NCBI GenBank assembly: GCA_041165405.1
Contig: JBEANL010000004.1
Span: 33,392 to 97,391 of the forward strand
Source: Methylopumilus sp009926035
Lineage (GTDB): Bacteria; Pseudomonadota; Gammaproteobacteria; Burkholderiales; Methylophilaceae
DNA: 64,000 nt
Direction: 5' to 3'
Below the pieces are notes generated by a model. It made no database searches. It was not told the origin of the DNA and worked only from the letters and a program-made list of their open reading frames with translations. The position numbers and the translations under genes were made by a program. Each line of letters opens with the position of its first letter. The stretch's first letter is position 1. Positions 36,661 to 45,889 of the stretch are shown in pieces.

Positions 36661-39600
36661 TTATTTTTTATCATTAAATAAGTTTTTAGTATTATCTATC
36701 GTTGTTTTGATTTTGTCTGATGGAGAATTATTTACTTCTACTGGGTTTTCCCATGTGCCAATAATTCGATATTCAGATGTAAGTACTTTATTTAGAGGAT
36801 CCTTTAGTACTTTTTGTGCAACGAATGCAACAGCACCTGCTAGAGGGCCGCCTGCAAGAGCAGCAATCGATAAGCTATCACTAATATGAGGAGTTACTTT
36901 AACATTTAAATCTTGTGTTTCATTAATGATATTAGTTTCACCTGACATAAATACATCTGCAGCAGGACCATTCATTCTAAAATTTGTTGTTTTCATGATG
37001 CCATTATTCATTCTTATTGAGGCATTAATTGAGTCAAATATGAAACCGCTACCAAATAAATCTCTAAAGTCTAGGCTAAGCCGTCTTGGTAAACTTTGCA
37101 GCGTGATAAGTCCAAACAAACGACCTACACCTGGTTCCACTTTTAAAATAGTTCCCTTATGAATATCCAGAGTAAAAGAACCATCAATTTTAGTTTTATC
37201 AAAATTGATAGGACTTCCATTCCATTTAAATTGACCATTAATTTCTGCGTCACCGTCCTTAATAAAATGGTTATAACCCATTTGATTAAGAGTATTACCA
37301 AGATTGTTAATTTTCCAATTGAAATTGATATTTGATTTCGAATTTTTATTCCAGTCGATCCACTCACCATCCGCCTGAAAAATATTTGTATCATTCGCAA
37401 CTTTTAGTTTTTGGATATCAATATTTTGTTTGGAAGTATTGGTAATAAGTTCTAGTTTTCCTATTTTTTTCCCGTCTACTTCAAGAGCTTCAACCTTGAT
37501 ATCTAAATTAGGAAGATTTTGTTTATTAGCAGTGTTAGTTGAAGAAACCTTTTTATTTTCGCTTGGTAGTTTGAGTCCATTTAGGCGAGCAATTAGTTTG
37601 TTATCTTTTTCAGCCCACAAAAGATTTCCCGATGTTTCGTTTGAGTTTATTTTAAATTTTGTATTGCCGTTAGCCAGTGCTATTTCTAATCTGATATCAT
37701 TGAATCTTCTATCAAAGAGATCAGCGCTCTTAAGAGCTATATCCGCTTTATCTATTTTAAAATTATCTTTACTATCACCCAAGCTGTATATACTTAAAAA
37801 ATCATCTAAATTGGCGTATGGTAAATTAGCTTTGAGATATAGTCCTTTTTGAGTGTTTATTTTAATATCTGAATTAATAGCAATAAATCCTTTATCAATA
37901 ATCATCAGATTATTTCTTTCAGAACGTAACATTTTCGCATTAACAATATTTCCGAATTTAAATTCAATTTCATCACTCTTTTGGCTATTTTGCTTTTTAT
38001 TAAAATAAAATTTTTCTTCTTTTTCTCGTGCTTTATTGAATGGAGCAGGGTAACTCATTTCAATGCCTTTCAAATTCGATGAGATTTGTATATTAAGTAA
38101 GGGTTTTTTGTATTCCACTACACCCTCCCAATAAGCTGATCCATTTAATTTTGAGAAACTTGTACCTAATTTTTCTTCGATAGCTTTATTTGTAAAGTTC
38201 CCATTCAATTTAACTTTAATAATTTTGCTAGAATCCGCAGTAAGGATAATATTTGTGTTACCCCCAAACATAGTACCGTTCAGATTTTCAGTTTTTACAT
38301 TCTTCTCATCGAATAAGACACTACCTTTAATTTTTTCTATATTAGGAATGCCCATCGAAGAATTGCTTAGATTGCTATCTAAAAATTGATATCGTCCTTT
38401 AAAGGTAATCGCATCTAAATTGTCCATAGGAATATCAATATTTACCATTAACTTGCCCTCACCAGATCCTGTTGCTTCATCAAACAAATGTTGAACTGAT
38501 TCTTTTATGGGGCTGCTATTAATAAATTTAATTGCTTCTCGTGTGGGGCTATTTAGAGTTCCTTGAATATTAAGCACGGGATGTTCAATTGCTATCGCTG
38601 GAATTATTGTTTTAAGATCTTTGATTGTATTGCCTAAAAATCGACCTTTCTTGCTTGTCAATTCAAAAGTGCCAGCATTAATTGAAGCATTAAAATCAAA
38701 TTTTTCGACTACCGGCCATCCTGCGCCGTATTCAATTAAAGTATTTTTACCTGTCGTTGTAACAATAAACGAGCCTTTGTTAGGATCAGGTTGATTATTC
38801 TCATCGACAAATGGAAAATCTGCTGCCGAACCTTTAATAGCGACCAAGGTATTTTCTAGACTTCCTTCGAGAAGAGAAGTATCAAGCCAATGAAGACTTT
38901 CTGCGCTAATTGTTTTTGGATAATATGTTTTTGCATGCTTAAAATCAATAAAAGGAATTGAAGCTTGTATGTCAAGATAAGGCGCTTTTTGATTGTTGTA
39001 TTTAATGCTTCCATTTATTGAGCCATTAATAAATTCATTATTAAAGCTAATACTTTTAAAGATTAAATAATTTTCTGTCCACTTTAAGTCACCATGTAAG
39101 TCTCTAAATTTAAGTTGCTCTCTAAATAATTTATTGTATGAAAGTGAAACATCTGTTGATTTAAATTTTAGAGAACCGTCTTTATTTGACAGATGAATAG
39201 AGCCTGAGAGATTTTCGAAGCCCGGATAGCTTTCAAAAGCTTTTAGGCTTAACTTGTCAAACTGAGCTTTAAGCTTTATTTCAGTTTTTTTATTTTCTGC
39301 CCATTTGAGATTTAAATTAGTTATTGATCCTGAAGGCTGAATCATATTAACTTTATTTTTCACATCATCAAAGTAGGGGATTGTTTGTAATATTTCGTTG
39401 GCTGCCTCAAGCTGAATTTTATTTACTTTCAGAGTGAAAGCAATTGGCTTATCTGTCTCATTTGAAATAGAAATCGAACTATCAGCTTTTTCAATGTTAA
39501 TACCGTTATTAGTGAGAAGGTAAAAATTTTCAAATATAAACTGATGATCTTTTTTGTTTGAAAGCCATGTAATGTCACCAGAAAAATTCTTTAAATTAAG

Positions 39601-40488
39601 TTCATTTTTATATGCTTGATTTAATTCAGTTTTAAAGTTTGTGAATTTGATTGATGATTTAATTTTAGCGATCGTAGCATTAATGATATTTGCATTTAGA
39701 TTTAAATCGCCTGTACCCGCATTGACTTTAACAGGGTAGTTTATCCATGGTGTATAGGCTGCAAGATTGATATTCCTTGCATTAATTTTAACTTCAGAGT
39801 CCCACGAATTTATATCTTCAATCTTTTTTGCATAAATGTTACCGTTAATATCAACAAATTGATTGTCGCTATTACTGATTCTAAAATTAAGGTCAAATTT
39901 GTGTTTGCCAATAAGCTCGATAATAAAAGGTGTCTTATAACTAAAATTTAAATCCTTTAATGTGAGAGTAGGTGCTTGTCTATATTCGTCATGCCAATCA
40001 ATCTCACCTTGCTTAATTGCAACTTTTTTTTGATTGAGAAGCCAATTGGTTAATTTATTGTTAGCGGGACCATCCATAAGTAAGCCACCAATGAAAATTT
40101 TATTATTAACATCTCTCTTAATAAGAAGTTTGGGTGCTTGAAACTTGATTTCTGAAAGTGTTGGTTTTAAGTAAAATGGGCTTAACCAAGAGAAGTCAGC
40201 ACTCATTTCTTTGAGTGAAAGAGTTGTGTTATTTTGATTGTCATAAAATGAAATTTCGTTCAAAACAATTTCTGGATTAATAAAATCCCATCGACTTTCA
40301 AGCGAATTTATTTTTATCGTTTGCCCAGTTAATTGAGACGCAAGGGCTTCAATTTTTGATTTGTAGTTAATTAAATTAGGTTTAATATAGAACTGAAATG
40401 CAATACTTGATATAACGACAAAGAGTGCATAGGCTATGGCAAATGCAATACCAATTTTTTTTACGTAAGGAAGTAATTTTTGCTTCAT
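36661..40488 (-). CDS. yhdP: YhdP family AsmA-like envelope protein
   Basis: This 1275-residue protein is anchored by one N-terminal membrane helix (about residues 12-33) and then extends through the periplasm as a long repetitive beta-rich domain. Its size, the N-terminal segment and the C-terminal GRLFGLITLQSLPRRLSLDFRD-type stretch match YhdP (AsmA-like, DUF3971). In E. coli YhdP with TamB and YdbH bridges the two membranes to move phospholipids outward. The N-terminal start at 40488 precedes acs by 44 bp on the same strand. It is the longest gene here. Confidence 0.92.
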   Translation of the reverse strand: MKQKLLPYVKKIGIAFAIAYALFVVISSIAFQFYIKPNLINYKSKIEALASQLTGQTIKINSLESRWDFINPEIVLNEISFYDNQNNTTLSLKEMSADFSWLSPFYLKPTLSEIKFQAPKLLIKRDVNNKIFIGGLLMDGPANNKLTNWLLNQKKVAIKQGEIDWHDEYRQAPTLTLKDLNFSYKTPFIIELIGKHKFDLNFRISNSDNQFVDINGNIYAKKIEDINSWDSEVKINARNINLAAYTPWINYPVKVNAGTGDLNLNANIINATIAKIKSSIKFTNFKTELNQAYKNELNLKNFSGDITWLSNKKDHQFIFENFYLLTNNGINIEKADSSISISNETDKPIAFTLKVNKIQLEAANEILQTIPYFDDVKNKVNMIQPSGSITNLNLKWAENKKTEIKLKAQFDKLSLKAFESYPGFENLSGSIHLSNKDGSLKFKSTDVSLSYNKLFREQLKFRDLHGDLKWTENYLIFKSISFNNEFINGSINGSIKYNNQKAPYLDIQASIPFIDFKHAKTYYPKTISAESLHWLDTSLLEGSLENTLVAIKGSAADFPFVDENNQPDPNKGSFIVTTTGKNTLIEYGAGWPVVEKFDFNASINAGTFELTSKKGRFLGNTIKDLKTIIPAIAIEHPVLNIQGTLNSPTREAIKFINSSPIKESVQHLFDEATGSGEGKLMVNIDIPMDNLDAITFKGRYQFLDSNLSNSSMGIPNIEKIKGSVLFDEKNVKTENLNGTMFGGNTNIILTADSSKIIKVKLNGNFTNKAIEEKLGTSFSKLNGSAYWEGVVEYKKPLLNIQISSNLKGIEMSYPAPFNKAREKEEKFYFNKKQNSQKSDEIEFKFGNIVNAKMLRSERNNLMIIDKGFIAINSDIKINTQKGLYLKANLPYANLDDFLSIYSLGDSKDNFKIDKADIALKSADLFDRRFNDIRLEIALANGNTKFKINSNETSGNLLWAEKDNKLIARLNGLKLPSENKKVSSTNTANKQNLPNLDIKVEALEVDGKKIGKLELITNTSKQNIDIQKLKVANDTNIFQADGEWIDWNKNSKSNINFNWKINNLGNTLNQMGYNHFIKDGDAEINGQFKWNGSPINFDKTKIDGSFTLDIHKGTILKVEPGVGRLFGLITLQSLPRRLSLDFRDLFGSGFIFDSINASIRMNNGIMKTTNFRMNGPAADVFMSGETNIINETQDLNVKVTPHISDSLSIAALAGGPLAGAVAFVAQKVLKDPLNKVLTSEYRIIGTWENPVEVNNSPSDKIKTTIDNTKNLFNDKK

Positions 40489-40532
40489 GGGTCTTTCTTA
40501 AACTTAAACCGCTTAAGCTATTTTACTTTAAA

Positions 40533-42509
40533 TTATTGAATTGTTTGTTTTAGTTGCTCAAGAATAGATGGGTTATCTAGGGTTGAAATGTCTGAAGTAA
40601 TTTCTTCGCCCTTGGCAAGAGATCTTAAAAGTCTACGCATAATTTTGCCTGAACGTGTCTTGGGTAAATTATCCCCAAATCTAATATCGTCAGGTTTGGC
40701 AATAGGACCTATTTCCTTGCCAACCCAATCTCTGAGTTGGCTTACTATTTCTTTAGCTTCATTACCTTCAGGCCTTTTACCTTTAAGGACTACATATGCT
40801 ACGATAGACTCACCTTTAATTTCGTGAGGCTTTCCCACAACGGCAGCTTCAGCCACAAGCGGATTTGATACTAATGAAGATTCAATTTCCATAGTACCAA
40901 GTCTGTGACCTGAAACACTTAATACATCGTCAATACGGCCCATGATAGTAAAGTAGCCACTTGTTTTATCTCTAATAGCTCCATCACCAGCTAAATATAC
41001 TTTTCCACCAAGCTCTTCTGGATAGTAACTTTTTTTATATCGCTCTGGATCTCCCCATATGGTTCGAATCATTGAAGGCCAGGGTTTTTTAATCACCAAT
41101 AGCCCGCCTGTGCCCCATGGCACATCCTGTCCTGATTCATCAACAATAGCTGCATCAATACCTGGGAAAGGGAGGGTGCAAGAGCCAGGTACTAAGGGTG
41201 TGGCGCCCGGCAAAGGTGTTATGACATGACCCCCTGTTTCTGTTTGCCAAAATGTATCCACGATCGGACAATAATGATGGCCAATTTTTTCGTAATACCA
41301 CATCCACGCTTCAGGATTGATAGGTTCCCCCACAGAACCAAGAAGACGAAGGCTCGATAAATCATAAGTATCAGGATTGGATTCTTTGTTTGATTCTGAA
41401 GCTTTAATAAGAGATCTAATCGCCGTGGGTGCAGTATAAAAAATACTGACATGATGCTTTTCTATCATCTGCCAGAAACGGCCTGCATGAGGAAAGGTTG
41501 GAATACCTTCGTAAATAAGTTGAGTAGCCCCCATAGCAAGCGGCCCATAAGTAACGTAAGTATGCCCTGTAATCCATCCAACATCAGCCGTGCACCAGTA
41601 AATATCATCTCCTTTAATATCAAAGGTCCATCGCATGGTATTCATGGCGTGAAGTAGATAGCCCGCAGTTGAGTGTTGAACACCCTTAGGCGTGCCAGTT
41701 GAGCCTGAGGTATATAGTAAGAAAAGAGGATGTTCAGCATTTACATAAACCGGATCACAATCTGTAGCTTGATTTTTAATCAGGTCATGCCACCAAACTT
41801 CTTTAGTTTTTAATTCAATCGCATCTTTTGATTTTTTAAGTATCACAGAACCAATGACTGACTCACAACTACCCAAAATAAACGCTTCATCAACCGCAGC
41901 TTTGAGGGGAAGTATTTTTCCCCCTCGAAATTGAATGTCAGCCGTGATGACAAGTTTTGCTTGCGCATCCTTGATACGCTCTTGAATGCTTTTTGCTGAA
42001 AAGCCTCCAAATACAACGGAGTGGGTTAATCCAATTCTGGCACAAGCAAGCATAGCAACAACTGCTTCAATACCCATGGGTAAGTAAATAACAACCCTAT
42101 CTCCTAGATCTAGATTGAATGTTTTAAGACCGTTTGCAAATTGACATACTTTTTCATAAAGCTCTTTGTAAGTGACATTAGTAACATCACCATTATCAGC
42201 TTCAAAAATAATTGCAATTTTATTTGGTTGAGAGCTTAAATGCTTATCAAGACAGTTATAAGAAACATTTAATTCTCCATCCTCAAACCATTTGTAAAAA
42301 GGAGCATTCGAATCGTTGAGTGTTTTAGTAAAAGGTTTTTTCCAAACAATTAATTCACGAGCTAAATTAGCCCAGAATTCCTCATAATTATTGTTTGCCG
42401 CGGCACATAATTTTTCATAAGCTGCCATACCGGAAACATTAGCATCACTCACGAATGATTGATCCGGATGAAATGTTCTATGTTCATTTAATACTGACTC
42501 GATACCCAT
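40533..42509 (-). CDS. acs: Acetyl-coenzyme A synthetase
   Basis: This 658-residue AMP-forming ligase converts acetate, ATP and CoA to acetyl-CoA. It has the phosphate-binding loop LYTSGSTGTPKGVQH, the DTFWQTETGGH motif that shapes the acetyl pocket, the hinge region GRIDDVLSVSGHRLGTMEIE and, near the C-terminus, KTRSGKIMRRLLR, whose lysine is the acetylation-controlled catalytic residue. Length is typical of Acs (about 650). A good promoter lies upstream at 42549-42577. It is divergent from a sensor kinase. The reaction could recover acetate or supply acetyl-CoA for biosynthesis. Confidence 0.96.
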   Translation of the reverse strand: MGIESVLNEHRTFHPDQSFVSDANVSGMAAYEKLCAAANNNYEEFWANLARELIVWKKPFTKTLNDSNAPFYKWFEDGELNVSYNCLDKHLSSQPNKIAIIFEADNGDVTNVTYKELYEKVCQFANGLKTFNLDLGDRVVIYLPMGIEAVVAMLACARIGLTHSVVFGGFSAKSIQERIKDAQAKLVITADIQFRGGKILPLKAAVDEAFILGSCESVIGSVILKKSKDAIELKTKEVWWHDLIKNQATDCDPVYVNAEHPLFLLYTSGSTGTPKGVQHSTAGYLLHAMNTMRWTFDIKGDDIYWCTADVGWITGHTYVTYGPLAMGATQLIYEGIPTFPHAGRFWQMIEKHHVSIFYTAPTAIRSLIKASESNKESNPDTYDLSSLRLLGSVGEPINPEAWMWYYEKIGHHYCPIVDTFWQTETGGHVITPLPGATPLVPGSCTLPFPGIDAAIVDESGQDVPWGTGGLLVIKKPWPSMIRTIWGDPERYKKSYYPEELGGKVYLAGDGAIRDKTSGYFTIMGRIDDVLSVSGHRLGTMEIESSLVSNPLVAEAAVVGKPHEIKGESIVAYVVLKGKRPEGNEAKEIVSQLRDWVGKEIGPIAKPDDIRFGDNLPKTRSGKIMRRLLRSLAKGEEITSDISTLDNPSILEQLKQTIQ

Positions 42510-42548
42510 AAGTTTTAACTTAAATCCAACTTAAAAAAAAGTAAATCT

Positions 42549-42577
42549 ATTATTAGTAGTAATTTATTTTATGTAAA
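42549..42577 (-). promoter_or_regulatory. Sigma-70 promoter for acs
   Basis: Reading leftward, TTTACA (42577-42572) is followed after exactly 17 bp by AATAAT (42554-42549), each matching 5 of 6 consensus bases. A start site near 42542 would give acs a leader of about 33 nt. The rest of the 169-bp divergent gap shows no clear promoter for the kinase gene. Confidence 0.6.
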
Positions 42578-42678
42578 GCAAAAAAACGCACTTCAATTAT
42601 TTTCATTATTTAACGCTTGTGATTAGGGCTTTATGTATGGTAAAAGTCTTGCATCATAATGATTAAAACCGAGACATC

Positions 42679-44388
42679 ATGAATTTAAGACTTAGACTAA
42701 ATCTTTTGATTACGGTACTTTTGCTGATCTTTTTTATTTCAATGGGTTATACCATCATGAAAGGGTCGAAAGAGTCCATTCAAGAGGGTGTAGAGTCCGC
42801 CAACAGAGTAACAATGCAATTATTAGATACGGTCATCATAAGCTCTGCCCAAAATCCAGAATGGGGTTACACTCACGAAGTCTTAAAAAAGTTTTTGGAA
42901 GAATTAGGTCATGTAAGAAGTAGTGATATTTATTTATATTCACTGCAAGGCGATCTTCTTTACCAATCACCACCTTCTAAATATCGTGCAGATGATTTAC
43001 CACCACCTAAATGGTTTTTAAATTCTTTGGCACCCAAAGAGCACATAGATACAAGAACAATAAGATTTGGGAAGTTAATTATAAAAACAAATCCCATTGG
43101 CGCAATAAAAGAATCTTGGTCTAAGATGCGTTATTTTTTTTGGATCACTCTTATTTTTTTTATTTTGTTAAATGTCTTAGTATATTGGATGCTAGGATTT
43201 TGGTTGCGTCCCCTTACGCCCATGGTAAATGCTATTAATAAAATGGGTGAAGGCGATTTTGAAGTGAGGCTTCCGAATTTTAATTTACCTGAATTTGCAG
43301 CAATAGCATCAAACTTTAATCGCATGGGGAATTCTCTTCAAGCTAAAATTCGTGAAAATCAGAGATTAGCGTTGATTGCCCAGCAAACCGCAGACGCCAT
43401 TCTCATTCATGATCTTCAATCTAAAATATCTTTTTGGAATGCTTCAGCTGAAAAAATATTTGGATATTCTTCAAAAGAAATATTGGGTAAATCAGCCTAT
43501 ATACTTACATCTAAAGCGCATGAAAATGAATTAAGAAAAAACTTTCAATTAGTTCATAAAGGAAAAAATATTCATAATATTGAATCTCAGAGACTTAAGA
43601 AAAATGGTGGAGTAGTAAATGTTGCCATAACCTTTTCACCTCTAATTGATCCCATCTCCAATAAAATTATTGGCGATATCTGTAGTATGAGAGATATAAG
43701 TGAAAAGAAAATTGCAGAAGAATCAAAATTAAAACTTGAAGAAAATAGAAAATTCACTCAATTAATTCAAAGCCATATTGAAGATGAAAGAAGAAGTTTG
43801 GCAAGAGAGCTCCATGATGAGTTAGGGCAGTATGTATCTGCCATTAAAATATTTGCATCTAACATATCAAATAAAGCTAAAAAAATATCACCTGAAATTG
43901 AGAAAAATGCAGACTCTGTGATTTCTGCAGCCAATCAAATATATGATGGTATGCATAGCATTATTAAACAATTAAGACCAAGCGCACTTGATAACTTGGG
44001 TTTGGCTGAAACTCTAAAAGACACGATAAATACCTGGCAAAAACAATATCAAGATTTGAATATTCATTTGTCAATTAAAGGAGATCTTAATGGCTTAAAT
44101 GAAACTTTAAATATAAATATTTATCGAATTATTCAAGAAGCAATGAATAATGTATTAAAGCATTCAAAAGCTAAGACAATCGAAATTAATTTGGCATTAA
44201 ATAAAAAGGGGCTTTTAGAATTAAATTTTAGAGATGATGGTCAAGGTATGGATCTTAAAAAAGTAGATCAAACAAAAAATTTTGGCATTTTGGGTATGCA
44301 AGAGCGCATTCAGTCATTGAATGGTTCATTTGAATTAGTTTCTAAAAAGAATCAAGGTACACAGATTTTAATTTCTGTGCCCACTTAA
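42679..44388 (+). CDS. Membrane sensor histidine kinase with HAMP and PAS domains
   Basis: This 569-residue NarX/NreB-type kinase has two membrane helices (about residues 8-27 and 152-172) around a small periplasmic domain of about 125 residues. A HAMP domain (~173-225), a PAS domain (~228-345, with DAILIHDLQSKISFWNASAEKIFGYS) and a HisKA_3 dimerisation domain follow. The phosphorylated histidine is His379 in LARELHDELGQYVSAIK. The ATPase has IIQEAMNNVLKHSKA (N box) and RDDGQGMD, GILGMQERI (G boxes). The signal sensed is unknown. The response regulator gene starts 13 bp later, so these are a cognate pair. Confidence 0.9.
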   Translation: MNLRLRLNLLITVLLLIFFISMGYTIMKGSKESIQEGVESANRVTMQLLDTVIISSAQNPEWGYTHEVLKKFLEELGHVRSSDIYLYSLQGDLLYQSPPSKYRADDLPPPKWFLNSLAPKEHIDTRTIRFGKLIIKTNPIGAIKESWSKMRYFFWITLIFFILLNVLVYWMLGFWLRPLTPMVNAINKMGEGDFEVRLPNFNLPEFAAIASNFNRMGNSLQAKIRENQRLALIAQQTADAILIHDLQSKISFWNASAEKIFGYSSKEILGKSAYILTSKAHENELRKNFQLVHKGKNIHNIESQRLKKNGGVVNVAITFSPLIDPISNKIIGDICSMRDISEKKIAEESKLKLEENRKFTQLIQSHIEDERRSLARELHDELGQYVSAIKIFASNISNKAKKISPEIEKNADSVISAANQIYDGMHSIIKQLRPSALDNLGLAETLKDTINTWQKQYQDLNIHLSIKGDLNGLNETLNINIYRIIQEAMNNVLKHSKAKTIEINLALNKKGLLELNFRDDGQGMDLKKVDQTKNFGILGMQERIQSLNGSFELVSKKNQGTQILISVPT

Positions 44389-44401
44389 AAAGGATTATAA
44401 G

Positions 44402-45040
44402 TTGAGTCAAATTAAGATATTACTTGTTGATGATCATGCTGTAGTTCGCATGGGCTTTAAAATGCTCATCGAAGCTGAAGCAGATATTAAAGTTATAGGC
44501 GAGGCTGAGAGTGGCGAGGTTGCTGTGAAGCTATTTCAAGAATTAAAACCCGATATTATTGTCATGGATATTACAATGCCAGGAATAGGTGGACTTGAAG
44601 CTATTGATCGTATTTTGGCGAAGGATAAAAATACAAAAATTCTTGTTTTATCTGCTCATGAGGATTCAGTTCATCCCAAGCGGGTCTTAAATGCGGGCGC
44701 GATGGGTTATTTAACAAAGAGAAGTGCAGCTGAAGAATTAATCAAAGCAATTAAATCCATTCATCAAGGAAAGCGTTATTTAGAGCCTAGTATTGCTCAA
44801 CAAATGGCTATTACGCAATTATCCGGTGAAACAAATCCCGTTGAGATTCTCTCAGATCGAGAATTTGAAGTCTTTATGGCATTAGCCAAAGGTAAAAGTA
44901 CAAATGAAATTGCTGATACTTTATGTTTGAGTCCTAGAACCGTAGGCACACATTTGTATAATATTAAGCAAAAATTAAATGCAAATAACTCAGCAGAGAT
45001 TGCTTTGATTGCTATTCGCTGCGGCTTAATTGATCCTTGA
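44402..45040 (+). CDS. NarL/LuxR-family response regulator
   Basis: This 212-residue protein has a receiver domain with DDH (Asp10, Asp11), phospho-acceptor Asp56 (in IIVMDITMP), a Ser/Thr switch (ILVLSAHED) and a conserved Lys (GYLTKRSA). A LuxR-type helix-turn-helix follows (about 145-205: LSDREFEVFMALAKGKSTNEIADTL, then LSPRTVGTHLYNIKQKL). The start is a TTG with AAGGA upstream. The next Met lies inside the receiver domain. Target genes are not identifiable; acs and the region near it are only neighbours. Its stop overlaps the convergent DMT gene by 15 bp. Confidence 0.9.
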   Translation: MSQIKILLVDDHAVVRMGFKMLIEAEADIKVIGEAESGEVAVKLFQELKPDIIVMDITMPGIGGLEAIDRILAKDKNTKILVLSAHEDSVHPKRVLNAGAMGYLTKRSAAEELIKAIKSIHQGKRYLEPSIAQQMAITQLSGETNPVEILSDREFEVFMALAKGKSTNEIADTLCLSPRTVGTHLYNIKQKLNANNSAEIALIAIRCGLIDP

Positions 45041-45889
45041 TTTTAAGCTAATGTTTGAAGCTATAGCTCCGCTCATGATAATAAGTGCTGCTCCTATCAA
45101 GTCTTCTATTCTCATTGCTTCGTTAAAATAAAGAAGGCTGATAACACCAGAAAAAACAATCGTTAGGTAAGACAGCGCACCAATCACAAGGGTATTGCCA
45201 AGTCTGTATGCACGTGTCATAGCAATTTGAGCAATGGTAGCTGATAATCCAAGCGGAATTAATACCCACAGATCACCCCATACCAGCTTTTGACAATCAT
45301 TAAAGCTTATCCATAGTCCCGAGCCAATTGAAGATACAAGCGTGAAATAAAATACTGTTCGCCAATCCGGTTCATTGAGTTTGCTGAGCTGAATGACATG
45401 AATGTATGCCAGCGCTGCACCAATACCTGATACCAAGCCTACTAAACCTGCAAACCAACTTTGCCATTCTCCATGTGGATCAAGGATTAACAAAGCACCA
45501 ATAAAACCAATGATGGTGCACATTAAAATAGATTTTTTAATTCTTTGATGTGAGATATAAGGCAAGAAAAAGCCAAGAAATATAGGCGATGTATAGTTTA
45601 GCGTCATCGCAGAGCCTAAATTAAGATGCGCAATGGCATAAAAGAAAAAAGCTAAAGATAAAAACCCTACAACGCCCCGGTCAATTTGTTTTCTAAGATG
45701 AGGCGTTTTTAATTCTTTTTGACTGATAACGATGTAAACAAAAAGGAATAATAAGCTAATGAATGATCTATAAAATACAAGCTCAACACTTGAAAAATGG
45801 GTAGCACCAATCTTTACAAATGATCCCATGAGCGAAAAAAAGAAGGTCGCCACGATCATCCATAGCATACCTTTTTTTTTGTCTGTCAT
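45026..45889 (-). CDS. DMT (EamA) family transporter
   Basis: This 287-residue inner-membrane protein has about ten transmembrane helices arranged as two EamA repeats (roughly residues 5-135 and 145-280). The beginning (MTDKKKGMLWMIVATFFFSLMGSFVK) and the second repeat (GAALAYIHVIQLSKLNEPDWRTVFYF) are typical of the drug/metabolite transporter superfamily. The substrate is unknown. I use the ATG at 45889, whose bases overlap the Rieske gene stop as ATGA, rather than an upstream in-frame start at 45919. Translational coupling to the oxygenase suggests a shared task. Confidence 0.82.
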   Translation of the reverse strand: MTDKKKGMLWMIVATFFFSLMGSFVKIGATHFSSVELVFYRSFISLLFLFVYIVISQKELKTPHLRKQIDRGVVGFLSLAFFFYAIAHLNLGSAMTLNYTSPIFLGFFLPYISHQRIKKSILMCTIIGFIGALLILDPHGEWQSWFAGLVGLVSGIGAALAYIHVIQLSKLNEPDWRTVFYFTLVSSIGSGLWISFNDCQKLVWGDLWVLIPLGLSATIAQIAMTRAYRLGNTLVIGALSYLTIVFSGVISLLYFNEAMRIEDLIGAALIIMSGAIASNISLKSRIN

